The position numbers and the translations under genes are program-made. The notes below the pieces were generated by a model. The model searched no databases and was not told the DNA's origin. It saw only the letters and a program-made list of their open reading frames with translations. A DNA stretch of 64,000 nt, from positions 331,001 to 395,000 of the forward strand of contig OY718806.1 in the NCBI GenBank assembly GCA_963070105.1, read 5' to 3'. Shown here piece after piece: positions 29,753-45,091 of the stretch. The first letter of the stretch is position 1. Every line of letters begins with the position of its first letter. Origin of the DNA: Litomosoides sigmodontis (lineage: Eukaryota; Nematoda; Chromadorea; Rhabditida; Onchocercidae).

Positions 29753-30623
29753 CTGCACCCAGCAAGGTCTCGAAACAGCTTCAAGCCTAATTTCCAAAAA
29801 TTCAGAAGTAAGTCGTTGATCGGGTGGCGTGTCTTGTTCGGCTATTCGTTGGTAGAATAGTGGAATAAGGCTAAGGGATGTCGTAGCTGAACGTGTTGGT
29901 GGTGGTGGTGGTAGAGCAGGCGGAGGAAGAAGCAACCGATTGGTTGCTGCCGCAATGGAACTCTGGATACCGGTATTCAAGAGGCGAGGTAGTCGAATGC
30001 CAATGGGTTGTCCGCCCGATAGATCTTCTGCACCCCAATACGGTTGTCGTTTCTGATACTTCTGTTGTTCCGACTGCTTCTGCGGTACATGCGGTGCGCG
30101 ATTGTTATCACTTCGAGCAACACTTATTCGATTTGCAGACCGATTTGACGAAAACATGCAACGATTGCTCTTTTTTTGGATACATACGGAAGCAGAAATG
30201 GCTGAAAGGTCATCGTAGTTCACAGTACTACCAGCTGAAAGTTTCGAATGACGACTGCTTGCAGAACAAAACAGAAATATTACAATAATTACAAATAGCA
30301 GTCGGTACCGATGAGCCAAGGGATTTTAAGCGCCGTACGTTTTCAGCACAACACAGTGTTTTAACTGCTCTAGCACTAAGTGACTTTTCCGCATTAAACA
30401 TAAAAACGTGATTGGTAGGAGAAGAATTCTGATACAACCGAAATGTGCTAGCAGTGCTAGTAGCAGTAGCAGTAGTAGTAGGCAGTGATGATATTGCGGT
30501 CGCTGTTTGAGATGCAAATACTCCGGTGCTAGATTTGTCTCTTAACTTATAATTGACATTACAAAGCGGTGCTTCTTTTAATTCTGTCATTTTTAAGCAC
30601 TGGAAGTCGGCTCTCACCGACAT
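29753..30623 (-). CDS. Candidate 5' coding exons, possibly the UNC-7 N-terminal extension
   Basis: A long open stretch, richer in GC than its flanks, on the innexin strand. Best model: exon 30439-30623 from ATG at 30623 (MSVRADFQCLKMTELKEAPL, then Ser/Thr/Ala-rich), GTTGTA donor, acceptor CTGCAAG at 30258, exon 29753-30257 (SRHSKLSAGSTVNYDDLSAI, QKYQKRQPYWGAEDLSGGQP, LLLPPPALPPPPP, ending SRPCWVQ). It then ends in phase 0 at a GC donor (GCAAGC) or a GTGCAG six bases earlier, and the first mapped innexin exon starts in phase 0. The frame has no ATG of its own: a seeming signal peptide (RLLFVIIVIFLF) begins at a TTG after an in-frame TAA and lies in the presumed intron. Alternatively this is a separate secreted or disordered protein, with KR followed by Gln as a peptide-precursor-like site. 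Function not assigned. Confidence 0.4.
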
Positions 30624-33411
<2,788 letters not shown>

Positions 33412-34193
33412 ATGAAGGTTGAAGAGGAGATGGGAAATGAAGTGAGGAAGGAGGGAGAAATAGCAAGCCTGAGTAGACCTGAATTTGAGGCAGCAGCTAG
33501 GTTACTTCGTTATGGCCTTGCCGCTGATGGTCCCAATATGTTTGTTGAAATCCATGCCTGTCTGGCCACCTATCATTTGGTAAGTTTATCTGACGAGAAA
33601 CGCTCGCTCACCCGTTCCTCAGGAAAGCCTGGTGGGGAGTGGAAGGCAGGAGGAAGGAAGTGAAGTAGTGGTGGTGGCGGTGGTGGTGGTGGTGGTAGGC
33701 GGCATCATGGAGACCGCCGACTCGTGCTGCAACCAATAAACAACAGGAATTGGATGAGAGCGGCGACGGAACACTTCTGGACATCATGTGGGCTCTCCGA
33801 CGATGACGGGAAGAGGCACGACAATCAGCTAAAGCAATCCTTCCCGCCTCCTCGCCTTTCTTTCGATATGAAATAGCGATTGTTGTCAAAAATTAGAAGC
33901 CTTCACGTTCCAAGTGTAATTTCTTCTCAAAATTCATTTGTTCTTCCAGTCAAACGTAAGCCTTGAGGCTTCTGGCATTTTCCAATTTTTTGAGAAGCAC
34001 ATTGCACAAGGCTTCGTTGACTATTGTAAGTACTAAATTTCAAACAACAATGATCTCTCTCTCTCTCTCTCGCTTTATCTCAGGTACGTTGGCCACCAAA
34101 GCTACGACTGAATTACTTGAAGCGAACAAAAAGTGGAGTAGGGGAAAGAATGGGAGAAGGAAAATTAGACAAATAAATTATTATAACTTTTAA
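33412..34193 (+). CDS. Unrecognised multi-exon gene
   Basis: Three exons join in frame: 33412-33579 (ATG start; SRPEFEAAARLLRYGLAADG, PNMFVEIHACLATYHL, then a consensus GTAAGT donor), 33950-34025 (after TTCTTCCAG; SNVSLEASGIFQFFEKHIAQ, GFVDY; GTAAGT donor) and 34084-34193 (after a CT-rich tract ending TTTATCTCAG; TLATKATTELLEANKKWSRG, basic tail, TAA). The product would be 117 residues, mostly helical by eye, no signal peptide or membrane segment. The strong splice sites and the quality of the peptide argue for a real gene, but I do not recognise the family. More exons may exist upstream (33,026-33,180) or downstream. A (GGT)n tract lies in the first intron. Confidence 0.45.
33667..33699 (+). 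repeat. (GGT)n trinucleotide tract
   Basis: About ten GGT units with one GGC, within the presumed first intron of the gene at 33,412. Confidence 0.85.
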
Positions 34194-37100
34194 CGTTCTC
34201 GGCTGCTGTTACTTACATCCATCTGTAACATTCACGTTCACAGTAAGTCACTCGTCAACTGTTCATCATCGTCAATCTGGGAGGAAATGGATAAAAACAG
34301 AGTTAAATTACCGCAATGTCATCATTGAAGTACCAATGAATGGTGCAGCGCTAGAACAAAGAAACATGACCTTTCTCGCTTTCAACTTCAAGAGAGGCTA
34401 AGGAAGGAAGTAGACGGTAATGAAGTGAAATGCTCGAAATTCCACTTGGAATAACTTTCATCTCACTTCATCCATGCAAACAGATAAGCAAACGCTTTCA
34501 TATGCAAAAGCACTTAAGCGCCGCTTAGGCTTAGGGAGTTTTGACATTTGATCATTTCTCTTTTCTGTACCTAATTCTTCCATAGCACAACCAAAGCAGC
34601 AATTGATATTGCTTTCATATGAATGCTGCTGCTGGTAACGTCGGATTGTAGGTGAGAGGGCGACAATCGATAACTTCGTAGAATATTTTAAAAAGCGACA
34701 ACGAATTCACTCACGAAAAATTTTCTGGCTCTCTTGTCAAACTAACCCTTACCCTTACTGTAATCGTGCACAGTACGCTTGTTTCCGCAAACGAATATTA
34801 AATTAATAGCTAACTTTTACAAAGCCCATATGTATGCATAGACATGCTTCAAAACATTCGCGTAAAATGCGTCAAGTGTTATTGCAGTTAAAATGGAGGC
34901 TGCTCAGTGCAAAGAAACGGAAAAAAATTTTCCTCCGTGCTAGAGAAGCAGCAAGAGCATCCAATTTGCGTGCTACGCAGGTTGCATCATTTATTCTACA
35001 AGTTAGTAGTAAGTACGACAGTCCATAATGGACCTGAATTCCATAACAAGATATCCATGCTTTTACTTCCTCCTTCGCCTCCTTTTCTCTCTCCTCGTCC
35101 CTCTCCTGAATGTTATTCCCACATTGCTTACTTTGCTAATTTTGCCAACCTTTTTACATTGATTCTTTTTAGGAATTGAGGAAAAAAATCAGGGAATTAC
35201 AAAGAGATAATGCAACTGAAACTACATTTAAACGAAAAATTTAATTCATAAACGACGAATGATATATTTTTGTGCAGTGGGAAGTATTCATCCTCACCTT
35301 GTGATTTCAATAAGCTATTACAACTCGAAATCAATAGGACGGATTGGACGTAGAGGATTTGCAGGGCATTTTAATAAGTCAAGTGATTGTAATTTAAAGC
35401 GCAGTTTAGGATTAGGTTAATTTTCAATTTGTTGTTGGTAAAACATTCATAAAGAGGTGAGATAAATAAAGGTTCCTCACTACGAGTGAGACAGCTATGC
35501 GCTTTCTATTTTTTGAATATGAAATAAAGAAATTACAAATAATGGTGGCTTCCTAATTAATTGCCAGCAGGAATGGATAAGGTAAAAGTATTTTTAAAAC
35601 TATTTGATCAAGAACAGTATGAAATGATTTCAACCAACAATTACTTGAAAAAACGTTTGAATTACTGTGATAAGAAAATAAAAATGGCAGAAAGGAGAAA
35701 TTACTACGCCTCACTGAGAACGCATTGAAGTTATTCCTATTATTTATTAAAATTCATTTTCATAAAGCAAATCATTCAGCTTCAGACGTGCTTATGTAGG
35801 TAAATTGTGGAAAAAAGTAGACAAATAAAGTGTAAATTAAGCAATTAATTCTAAGTGCATGTTTCCAGATATCTGTTTCCCGTTAATAATTAAGAGCTGA
35901 ACTTAAACAATCTTTAATATCGCTTCTCTAGCTAATTAAATGAGGCAAATTTAAAATTTTGCTAAAATGCTAAATACACAGAAAAACCACGAGTGGTATT
36001 GTATTCACTGCATACATCTCAGAATTTCCTGTTTCTAAAACAATTTAAGAGTTGAGGAAGAACTTTCTTAGATAAGAAAGTACGCTAATAAAATGTTAAA
36101 CGAATAGCCTTTCAATTATTACTTCGAACCTGTAGATTTTTTAAGAAAAAGTGAAATCTCCTGCATGTAATGAATTATAACTCGTCCCTTTAATTTCTAG
36201 CAATACCTAGCTAAACATAAGGAGAAAAGAAATTGCCATGTATGGGCCAAAGGTTCTATCAAAATCACTTCTATCCACAAGTTTTTGATATAGCCGTGAA
36301 GGTACATTGGGAATTAAGTGCCTCACTACCTACTGATTAATAAGTGGGATCCTAGCGATGCTATTGCATGCAGCATGCAATCAGCAGAATAAAATTATGC
36401 AGAGCTTAAAACTGTGTAACTTTTTTTTTAAAGAAAAAACTGTGAATCGAAATTAATAAATTTTGCTAGTTCGTTTAAGTGATATTTATATGATCGATTA
36501 GTGATAGCAAAAAAAGTTCTACGGCCGGAGAAGGATGAATAATGATAATTTACTTACTTATATGAATTTGCCACAGTAATGCTTCAAAGACTTCGAAAGA
36601 ATGATTAGATGGATCGTGCAAGCACCAAAATGTTAATCTCAAATTGTTCTATTCAACAACGGCCAAAGTGCCGCAAGAAGTCAACGGTAAAAGTTCGTTT
36701 TCTGCGGGAAGTTTAATTCTGGCGAGAAAGGAGACGAGACACATCGTGGTGTGAAGATAGGATAAATATTTCGGGAAGGAATTATCTCACTAATAGTCTA
36801 ACTGCGATGAAAAAATGATCCATTTAATTTAAAAGGAAATGAGTTTGCCTAATTTAATTTTGTTAGTTCATTTTTCGATAAGACGAAATAATATGTGAGG
36901 TCTGTATGAAAAATCCAGCAATTTTAGAAGCCCAAACACATCCTTCTTTATTTAAGGACTTGGATATTGGCTGCTCTCTAGAGAAGGAATTCTGTAGTTG
37001 CTATTATAAATATTTATGAATATTTCAAGAAGAAATGTGTAATCATCTTCTGGACGAACGTTTGCAACAGGAATCGCATTCGAAGGCTGAGAAGCAGGCA

Positions 37101-40100
37101 GAGACCATCAAATGTCCCATAAAACAGTGCACAAGAAAGTTTTACCTTTCAATTTTGTAAAAGGAAGGCTATTCATCACTAAAAGATGGCGACAACGAAG
37201 TGAGTAGATTAAAAGTTGTGTAGGGAAAGCGTATAGGCGAAGGAGGGAGGGAAATGAAATGGAAATGAGACGGCCATTTAATCTCTCCATATGCGCATGT
37301 CAAGATTTATTAACAATTTGTAATTGAAAAACAATTTTTTTTTCCATCATCTCCAATGATTAATTGCTTGTTCTGATAATAGATAAGCAAGAAGGGGAGA
37401 ATTTCCATTCCTCTCACTTCACTAATAAGTGAAATTTCAATAACAATTCAAATTTTTTCAGTCTGTTCTCAACTAAAATTTTTGCATCTCATCTGATGCA
37501 CATTTTTTCCTCCGTAAATTGAAGAACATTTTATAACTACCTTATTTTTTCTATGGAAAATTCAAAACCAGATGACACAGATGTGAAATATTAACTTAAA
37601 AATAAGAATATTAGTGAATTGCATTTTTTCATGCAGTTTATTATTTGAAACAGATGCTCGAAATTTGTATTTTCTTTCAGATAGCATATGATATGTTCCG
37701 CAAGCTTTCTAAATCGTTTAAAAAGTTGATTTTGTATCATCTGAAGAATCGAAGATGAAATTAAAGGGGTTAGAGGAAATGCGATCTTATGAAATGCGAT
37801 CTCGTTCTTTAATAAGCGAAAGATTAGGTCATCTAAAGCAATTTGTGAAATATACACTCATTCTGACGACCACTCATCAATTTGTGACATTGCTTGGTAG
37901 GTGCAATGGCCATTTCGCTGGCATTCAAAAAATTGCATTGACAGAAGCTGGCAGCAAATGGCCATAGCTTGTTGAGCATAGTCTCTGTTAGCACAGTTTC
38001 ATTACTAAGAAGTCGTCGTAGCTTCTCCTTCATCTATCCACTTCATTGCCCTTTTCCCCTTCCCTCCACTTACTACATATGCATCTATCTGTAGTCGAGC
38101 GGCAATCTGTTGCTGCTGCTTAAAGCAACGATTCTTATTTCATTCATTATCTTAACTGTTCACTTTCTCAACTTGTTTCAAGTGCCGCAGACAGCATGTG
38201 TTTGATGCTGAATTATGTGGACTGAATGGTTAAATTTGTCCACTTCCCGACTACCACTCACCAAACACCGCGCACTCTTTGCGGTTCAGTTGTTGTGTTC
38301 TGCACTTTTTCAGTTTTGAATTCACATCAGAATCCTTCGATAAGAAGAAGTTATTAACAGATGGCGTAGCTGCCATCTACCGAGGAATCCGTTTCAATAT
38401 CAAATTTATTTGTATTCATTTACGGATCAGAACATAAGTCGAAGTCAGTCTTTTTAGGTCAAAAAAATTTCAAATCTCAGCAATTGCTTTGTTCAAGGGA
38501 AATCATAGGCTATCGATTCTGCTTATCACACTGTGAATTCTTGCTTCCTTCGGGTTTTCAGGTTGAAATTGCACTCACCCGAGCACAGAATCTTCCCATT
38601 CTTTACTTGCTTCTTTCTAGTGGCGTCATGTTCAAGACATTTAAAATAGTTTCTACCTGAACGCCTAACTTATGTTTCATTCCAAACTATTGCACAAACT
38701 TAAGATATCTCAAAAGAAGTGTTCTGAGAGAGTTTGATTTTCGAAAAGTTTAGAAAAGCTTAATTTTTGTGAAAAAAGTTTACTTCCTCTACTACCTAAT
38801 TTAACAAAAATTATTAACAAATGTTCGTTTAGCGAAAATTCTCAATACGTTCCTCTCAACTTTACGACTTATTGTACCTGAAATAGAATCATGTTTGCTT
38901 TATGGAACTAACTTCCAACAAATTCACTGCTTAAATATTATGACGCGTAATTTCCTGTTCGTGTTAGCACTGTAAATACCTATAATTCCGCAGTCCATGT
39001 GGTTGAGCTAACTAGCATGGACTATTCATTTCAAAGTCATTAGTCAGTTTTAATTGTTCTAATTTATTGTTTCGATCTGGCTACTCAATTAGATAAATAT
39101 GTTAAGGTGAAATAAATGCGTAATAATTAAGTCAATATTAGATAGAAACATAAGCAAAATGAACAAGTAATATGAAGGATGACGGCACGCGTAACTTACC
39201 TAACTTCGTACTTTATCCACAACTTCATGTGTAAATGAAAAATCATTAAGCAAGAATAAGCGAAAAGAGAAGGGATAGCAAATAGGAAGTGATCCTTTCA
39301 TGGGGGGATAGTGGAAAAAAGAGTATGGCAAGAATAATGTTTATAAAAAGCTTGATCAGCGAAAATTAAATTAATTATTGGAAACTACTACAAACGCCAG
39401 CTAAGATAACCGCAGGGAATTGTCAGTTAAACAGTGGACAATTGCATTACATGATCCAGGTCCGTATTGCATCTTTGCCTCACAAAATGGAAGCAGCATT
39501 TCACAAACATAATATACATGCTTCAAGCATTCATTTCTTAATGGGAGTTTTAGAAAAGAAAAGGTAAGAGTGCTGTTGTTGTTAAAATTCAAATTAATGA
39601 ATAAAGCAAACTCCATAACGACACAACGTTCGATAGCTACCAACAAAGAGAAATTGTGTTGCATTCATTTAAAGATGAATCTATTAACTTCCTTTCGCAA
39701 TATCAGTTAAACTCACACACCATCCTCCAACTTTTGCTTTTGCTTATTTCATGGTGGCTTTCCGCTTGACTATTTCAAACATTTTACTCTTCCACAGTCC
39801 CTCATTCACTAATTAAAAATGAAGGCGACGGAATAAACCTAGTCAATTATGGGACTTGAATAAAGTGAAAGCAGTGTTGCTGGCGAGACTTTCGAGACTG
39901 CTCTTTCAAATCGTAATGAAAACAAGTGCGACAATATTGTGCGCATCTTCCACTGCGCAATATAACATCTGTTTGAATAAAGGACTACATTTACTTCACA
40001 CAGAAGGAAACAGTCTCGGAACTTAAGAAAAATTCTTTGAAGTCACTGTTACATCGGCGGTGAATATATAATAATGTTACATCAAATCTTGTGGCACAAC

Positions 40101-42699
40101 AATGATAGGAATCATTTCATTTAATTTGATTCTCTGCAAGCCATTTTGTCCCTCATGATTGTCCATGGTTGTTTTTAGGATTTGACAGATTTAGTCTATA
40201 TCTCTTTCCTGCTCATTAACTCCACCGCTTGTCATTAGGACTTCAATCCCCATCTTTTTGAATTGCAAATGCCAGAGTTGTGACAACTCTTCCTTCATTC
40301 CACATTATCATAGAAAATACTAAACCGGCGATGGAACATTCAGAACAACCCATTTCAACACTTCATCACTGTCACAGATTACATTTTGAGAGTTCATTAA
40401 TTTCTACATAAAACGACTGGCCATTCATTTAGTTCTACTGAATGACTTGTAAAAAATTCGTATTAATCATCCAGTTTACTCCCACTCAATTGCCAACTTA
40501 GCTCAACAATGTGCAGCTGTGCAGCGATAGGCAATTTCATCGAGTGATGAGCTATGAAATTTAATTGAAAATGATAACAAAGTAGTTCTCTCTTTTTGAA
40601 TGATGCAACATTTGACGGGAATCAAGAGGAGATTTACTGCACCACGTGAAACTTCTTAAGCTACATATGCCACTTCCGTTAGCTTGAATTTGTCAAAGCT
40701 GAGTCTCTCTAACAAGATTCATTTAAAATTTCTGTCAAGCGGTGGAGACGATGAAACGCTAGAAAGAATGAAATCAACGGAATTTAAACTCTCTCATTTC
40801 CGTACTGGAAAATTCAATTGAAAGTGGAGATGGGATTACTTCCTTCATTACAATTACATTAAAATGTTTCAGCGTAAGACTATTAAGCTCGGCAATTATT
40901 TCTGCGTAAATCATAAATATTTGTTTACCAGGAAAGAAGTAGGAAAAGACGCTACTCCAAACATTTTACTTAGATTACTTCTATGAAGCTAGCATATAAT
41001 TTTAACCAACATAAGTAAACAGGAATGAACAACTGGAGCAAAATGATTTTTTGAATTTTTTTTTTGAAAAAAAAAGTTCAACGTTGATCGACTCACTTTC
41101 AACTGTGGCCGGAAAAGGTGCTGCCCTAGATTTTTTCCAACTTTCCTCCTAAACTCCTCGAAGAATTAAGTAATTGACATCTCTTTAAATATTCAAATTC
41201 CTCGAAATATTTCTCCGTCACAAAGAAATACTCGACTTTTTCAAATTTTAAGAAAATATGAAAGGGATAGTTTATATAGAGGGTAAAAGACTGGTAGAAA
41301 GCACGCATGAAAGCTGGCAAGGCTCCTTCCTGCATTGCTGCAACTTGGTTATTATGGTAAATATTGGCTTGCGCACGAATTCCACTGGCATATCAATTGT
41401 GATAAACGGAGGAAAAAAAATTAGTAGATGGAGTAAACAGGAATGAACAACTGCTATAGGAAAAATGTTATTTGGACGACCGCAGAGGAATTGCAGAAAG
41501 CAACATCCTCCATAATTCTTAACTTTTAAAAATATCTTATACGTTGTGCATCAATTCATTATCGACAGTAGCTGTTATTATACAAATTTGAACACTTTTG
41601 GTCTTGCAGAATTGAAACATCTGTTCAAAAAAGAAAAAACGTAATTTCATACGTGGCGTTGACTTTTATGGACATCAGCCGCCGAGATAACACATCGTTT
41701 TGTGACCGCAGAAGCTTTACGCTTCATCTCAGATGTTCTTGCGTGATTCTTATGCTGCTATCACGCATTAAGCAACTTTCAAATTCACTTGTATCCTAGA
41801 GGCCGTAGACGCAATATGACGTTTGAGCTCCTATAATGTGGCACAGTTGCTTCGTCTGATTTGTTCTACCGTGGTCGGTGCCTCTCGAGGCTCTGGGACA
41901 TAGCCGCAGAATCTCTTGTGAAAGTTTCTTCACTTTGCTTCTTCCACCAGTTGAAATAACGACTTCCATTTATGGTCCTCACCATTTCAATTTCTCGTTT
42001 CAAAGTTTGTACTGAGAAGGCATGTTTCTTCTTTGCTTACTTCAATGCGCAAAATGTAAAATAAACATTTATATAAACAAGATAAACCCCAGTTTAATAA
42101 GATAAAATACAACGAAATGTGAAATCAATTTACGTCCAATATAATTACGTTACGAGTAAGAAAAACATTTTGCGTATAATCGCCAAAGCGCTGATAATTA
42201 ACAGCAATTATAAATTTTTTGTTACAGTCTTGTCTTAAGGAAAAAGGAGAGGAATATGAGAGTGAGTTAGATGACCGGAAAAAAGATAATTGATAATAAA
42301 AATTGAAATTGTGAGCCTTCCACGACCGAAAACAAAGAATATGGTAAAGTTTAAGAAAATTTTTGGATCAGAGGAATTTTCTGAGAATGATTTTAAGCCA
42401 GTAGCAACAAATAATTGGAATCGCAAGGAGAATAAGAAAGCCAAGACTGTGTGAAATGCTGCTATTAGGTAACAACGTTCATCGCACATGGAGGCAATAT
42501 ATCAAGACTCAGAATAGATTAATATAAATTTGCGTGAAGTGTAATTTGGTTCTGTAGAGTCCAGTTTCATTTACAGCAACAACTTCAGTTGGAAAAGCAA
42601 ACAACTTCTATCCCGAGCATCCCAAAGACCTTTTAATTTTTTGGATAGAGACGATCAAGATGTTCCACTTAAAAAAGAGAGAATAGGAAAAAACAAAAA
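34194..42699. other. Large gene-free stretch
   Basis: About 8.5 kb of AT-rich DNA. No recognisable exon; ORFs are short and lack splice context. Features seen are the poly-T/poly-A hairpin at 41,051-41,081 and a 22-bp direct repeat at 41,014 and 41,432. Confidence 0.5.
41014..41453 (+). repeat. 22-bp exact direct repeat, 418 bp apart
   Basis: The same 22 bases (starting AGTAAACAGG, ending GAACAACTG) occur at 41,014-41,035 and 41,432-41,453. Flanks differ. Seen directly; origin unknown (duplication, or ends of an inserted segment). Confidence 0.85.
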
Positions 42700-45091
42700 T
42701 CAACTCAGTTTGCCCATTTGATGTTTCCGATAGAATTCAGTCAATGAAAACAGTGATGCATCAATAACACCTGCAACTGTAAATGTACCGCCAACCACAG
42801 CACAAATCTGAAATTTGTGCCTTGAAATATCAAGTATTGGATAATACAGTACTTGTGTTTTTCAAATTAAAACTGAAATATACGAAAGTTAGAAATCTAT
42901 TTCAAGGATGGGATTTTATTTTAAGGCTTTGTCTAAAAGAATTGTGGGAATGGTGATACAACTGCTGTTATAATACATTCAGGTTGTCCTCGAACAAAAA
43001 TTGGGGTCATCGAGAGACAAGTTTTCCATCCAGAAATACGTTTACGCAACGCTGCATCGTTGAACAAAAAAAAAAAAAACCAAAAACATACAGAAGTGAT
43101 AAAGGTGTAGAATGGTTGTCGTCTTTCAGTATATTTAATGGTAATTGGTTGCAATTCATATCGGAACCATAAAGCAGGTATCAATTTACCAGAATAATGA
43201 TATGTGACGTATTCTTTATGTGCATAGGTATATTGATAGTTATATTTTTTATTTCCATTAATATCCTCGTACACTGATGGCACAATCTTAAGTATGTTTG
43301 ACGTAGCAAAATGGAAAGAATTGAAGATTAAAATCACCGATGAAATTTTAGTTGGATACTAATTTGTTTCGAGATATTTATCACCATTGATACACTTACT
43401 GGTATGTGGAGCAAACGTGGTCCTGAAGTATTAATGGATAAAAAAAAGGAAAAGCTGGTCAAAGAAAAACCATCTTAAAAGTCTAAACATCGAATAACAC
43501 AAAAATTAGATCAAAAGCAACCTTGAAACGATTGTCGGAAACACCTGTGAAAACTAAGCACATTCGGTGTAGGCATAAATAACACGCGCACTTACCTTTA
43601 GTACATAATCATGGGTGAAGCCTGCATCTGTCTGAAGCGCTTCACGATCTTTTAATGGATTAAAACTTCCAAGTATTTCAGATGTCTGCAATACACATGA
43701 ATTTTGGCACATGGAATACTACGCGTGGGAAACCTTTAAAGCGATTTGAAAGATTACATGTGATGCCTGACGAATGGCTGTACTTCTAAACTCTAAACAT
43801 TCATACATCACTTTCGGTGTTATCAGGAAGCTGATGTGATGATCTAAGTTCGTTCTGTATTCTAGTTCATTTCTTCTCATCTTGAGAAAGTTTCCTCCTT
43901 CCAACACTAGCTCTCCAGTGCCATCTAATAGAGATCCAGTGCGAAATATACTGTCCAACCATAAAAGAAAGCTAACAGTGATATCGTCACCGAAAATTAT
44001 AGAATGTATTTTATGTCGCATATCATACGTTTCAGGTTGTGTATCGGCCGCATGAGTACTTATATGAAAATTTCCTGGTACCTGCAAATATAAATAATAA
44101 GTTCGTGATATTTTATGCATCGTTCATAATTGAAAACAGAATGATTTAAAGTCAATCATTCCAGCTTGTTCATTTATTTTTTCACTAACGGCACACTTTC
44201 ACAGCGACATGGAATTTAGCCGAAACTAATCTCGATCGTGCGAAATAAATCCACCGTCTATTCGCTAGGTTATCCAACGTACTATTGTACCTTGCTGATT
44301 TCAAATCTGCCTTCCAACCTACAGCCACTGGTACCAATTGGTATTTTTTCCGTATTACGGATAAAACCAACTTCATGTCGTCCATTATCATCTTGTATAT
44401 CGATTCCTACGTCTAAAATCGAAGTTTAGACAATCCATAGTGGATCTGAAGAGAAATTATGACACTTATAGTAATCAAATTAGCTATCTCATTGGCTAGT
44501 CAAAAATCAATTTTTTTTTTGCTTTTCAATTCGACAACAACTCACAATAACAAGACAGATACGGAAGGGAAATATTTAGCTGCACCCCGACTCGGCCTTC
44601 TCGACCCGGATCGTCTACAAACAATTCCGACCGACTGTAACAGAGTGATTTGGAAAATTTTTGTAAAGTTCAAATGAAGCAGTAAAGGAACTGCAATATT
44701 TTCTAAATGACTGAAAAAAAAAGATTAAAATGATGGGAGGAGGGAGAACGCTATGACGCAGGAGATATGATGAAATTGGGATCGAGAAATCAGGGGAAAC
44801 ACAGTATGTCCTAATAGTTGTGGGGTGGAAGCAAAAACCTCTGGTTTGTTAATGTGTTATCGCTAACAGTTATGCTGCTGATAGGTTGGGTCAAACGCCA
44901 AATGGATTTGTAGCAGCTCAGATGCTTAACTAAATTCAACACAAAATTAAGCATACACTTCTAATGTAAGGAAGCTGAGCAAGTCATTGATTACCATAAA
45001 CAGTATGAATGATATGCAAATAACCGATATGACTGCACCAGTTGTTGTTGGCTGTGTTAAATCACGCGGTACTTTCCGATAGATGTCAAGC
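42700..45091 (-). CDS. ERGIC1: ERGIC1-like ER-Golgi cargo receptor (first exon not found)
   Basis: ERGIC family proteins cycle between ER and Golgi, with two membrane segments and a large lumenal domain. Exons 5' to 3': 44957-45091, 44546-44634, 44291-44412, 43977-44081, 43596-43685, 43092-43286, 42700-42807; all join in phase. Landmarks: LDIYRKVPRDLTQPTTTGAV followed by membrane segment 1 (VISVICISFILFMVI); ELFVDDPGREGRVGVQLNIS; VGIDIQDDNGRHEVGFIRNT; VPGNFHISTHAADTQPETYD; FTHDYVLK; KYNYQYTYAHKEYVTYHYSG; LIPALWFRYELQPITIKYTE; RRQPFYTFITS; membrane segment 2 ICAVVGGTFTVAGVIDASLF; C-terminus FYRKHQMGKLS. About 280 residues, close to human ERGIC1 (290), so only a few N-terminal residues are missing. 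The first mapped exon starts in phase 2 (needs a preceding ..G or ..R codon), so a short ATG exon lies upstream. Confidence 0.93.

Noticed and set aside
29726..30319. A 197-residue secreted protein starting with a signal peptide
   Set aside because: The apparent first Met is a TTG and an in-frame TAA precedes it without any ATG; kept only as part of a spliced model.
42933..43337. The 134-codon ORF as one unit
   Set aside because: It is the ERGIC1 exon at 43,092-43,286 read through into introns on both sides.
43719..44120. The 133-codon ORF as one unit
   Set aside because: Only 43,977-44,081 is ERGIC1 coding; the rest is intron read-through past a GTTAGC donor.
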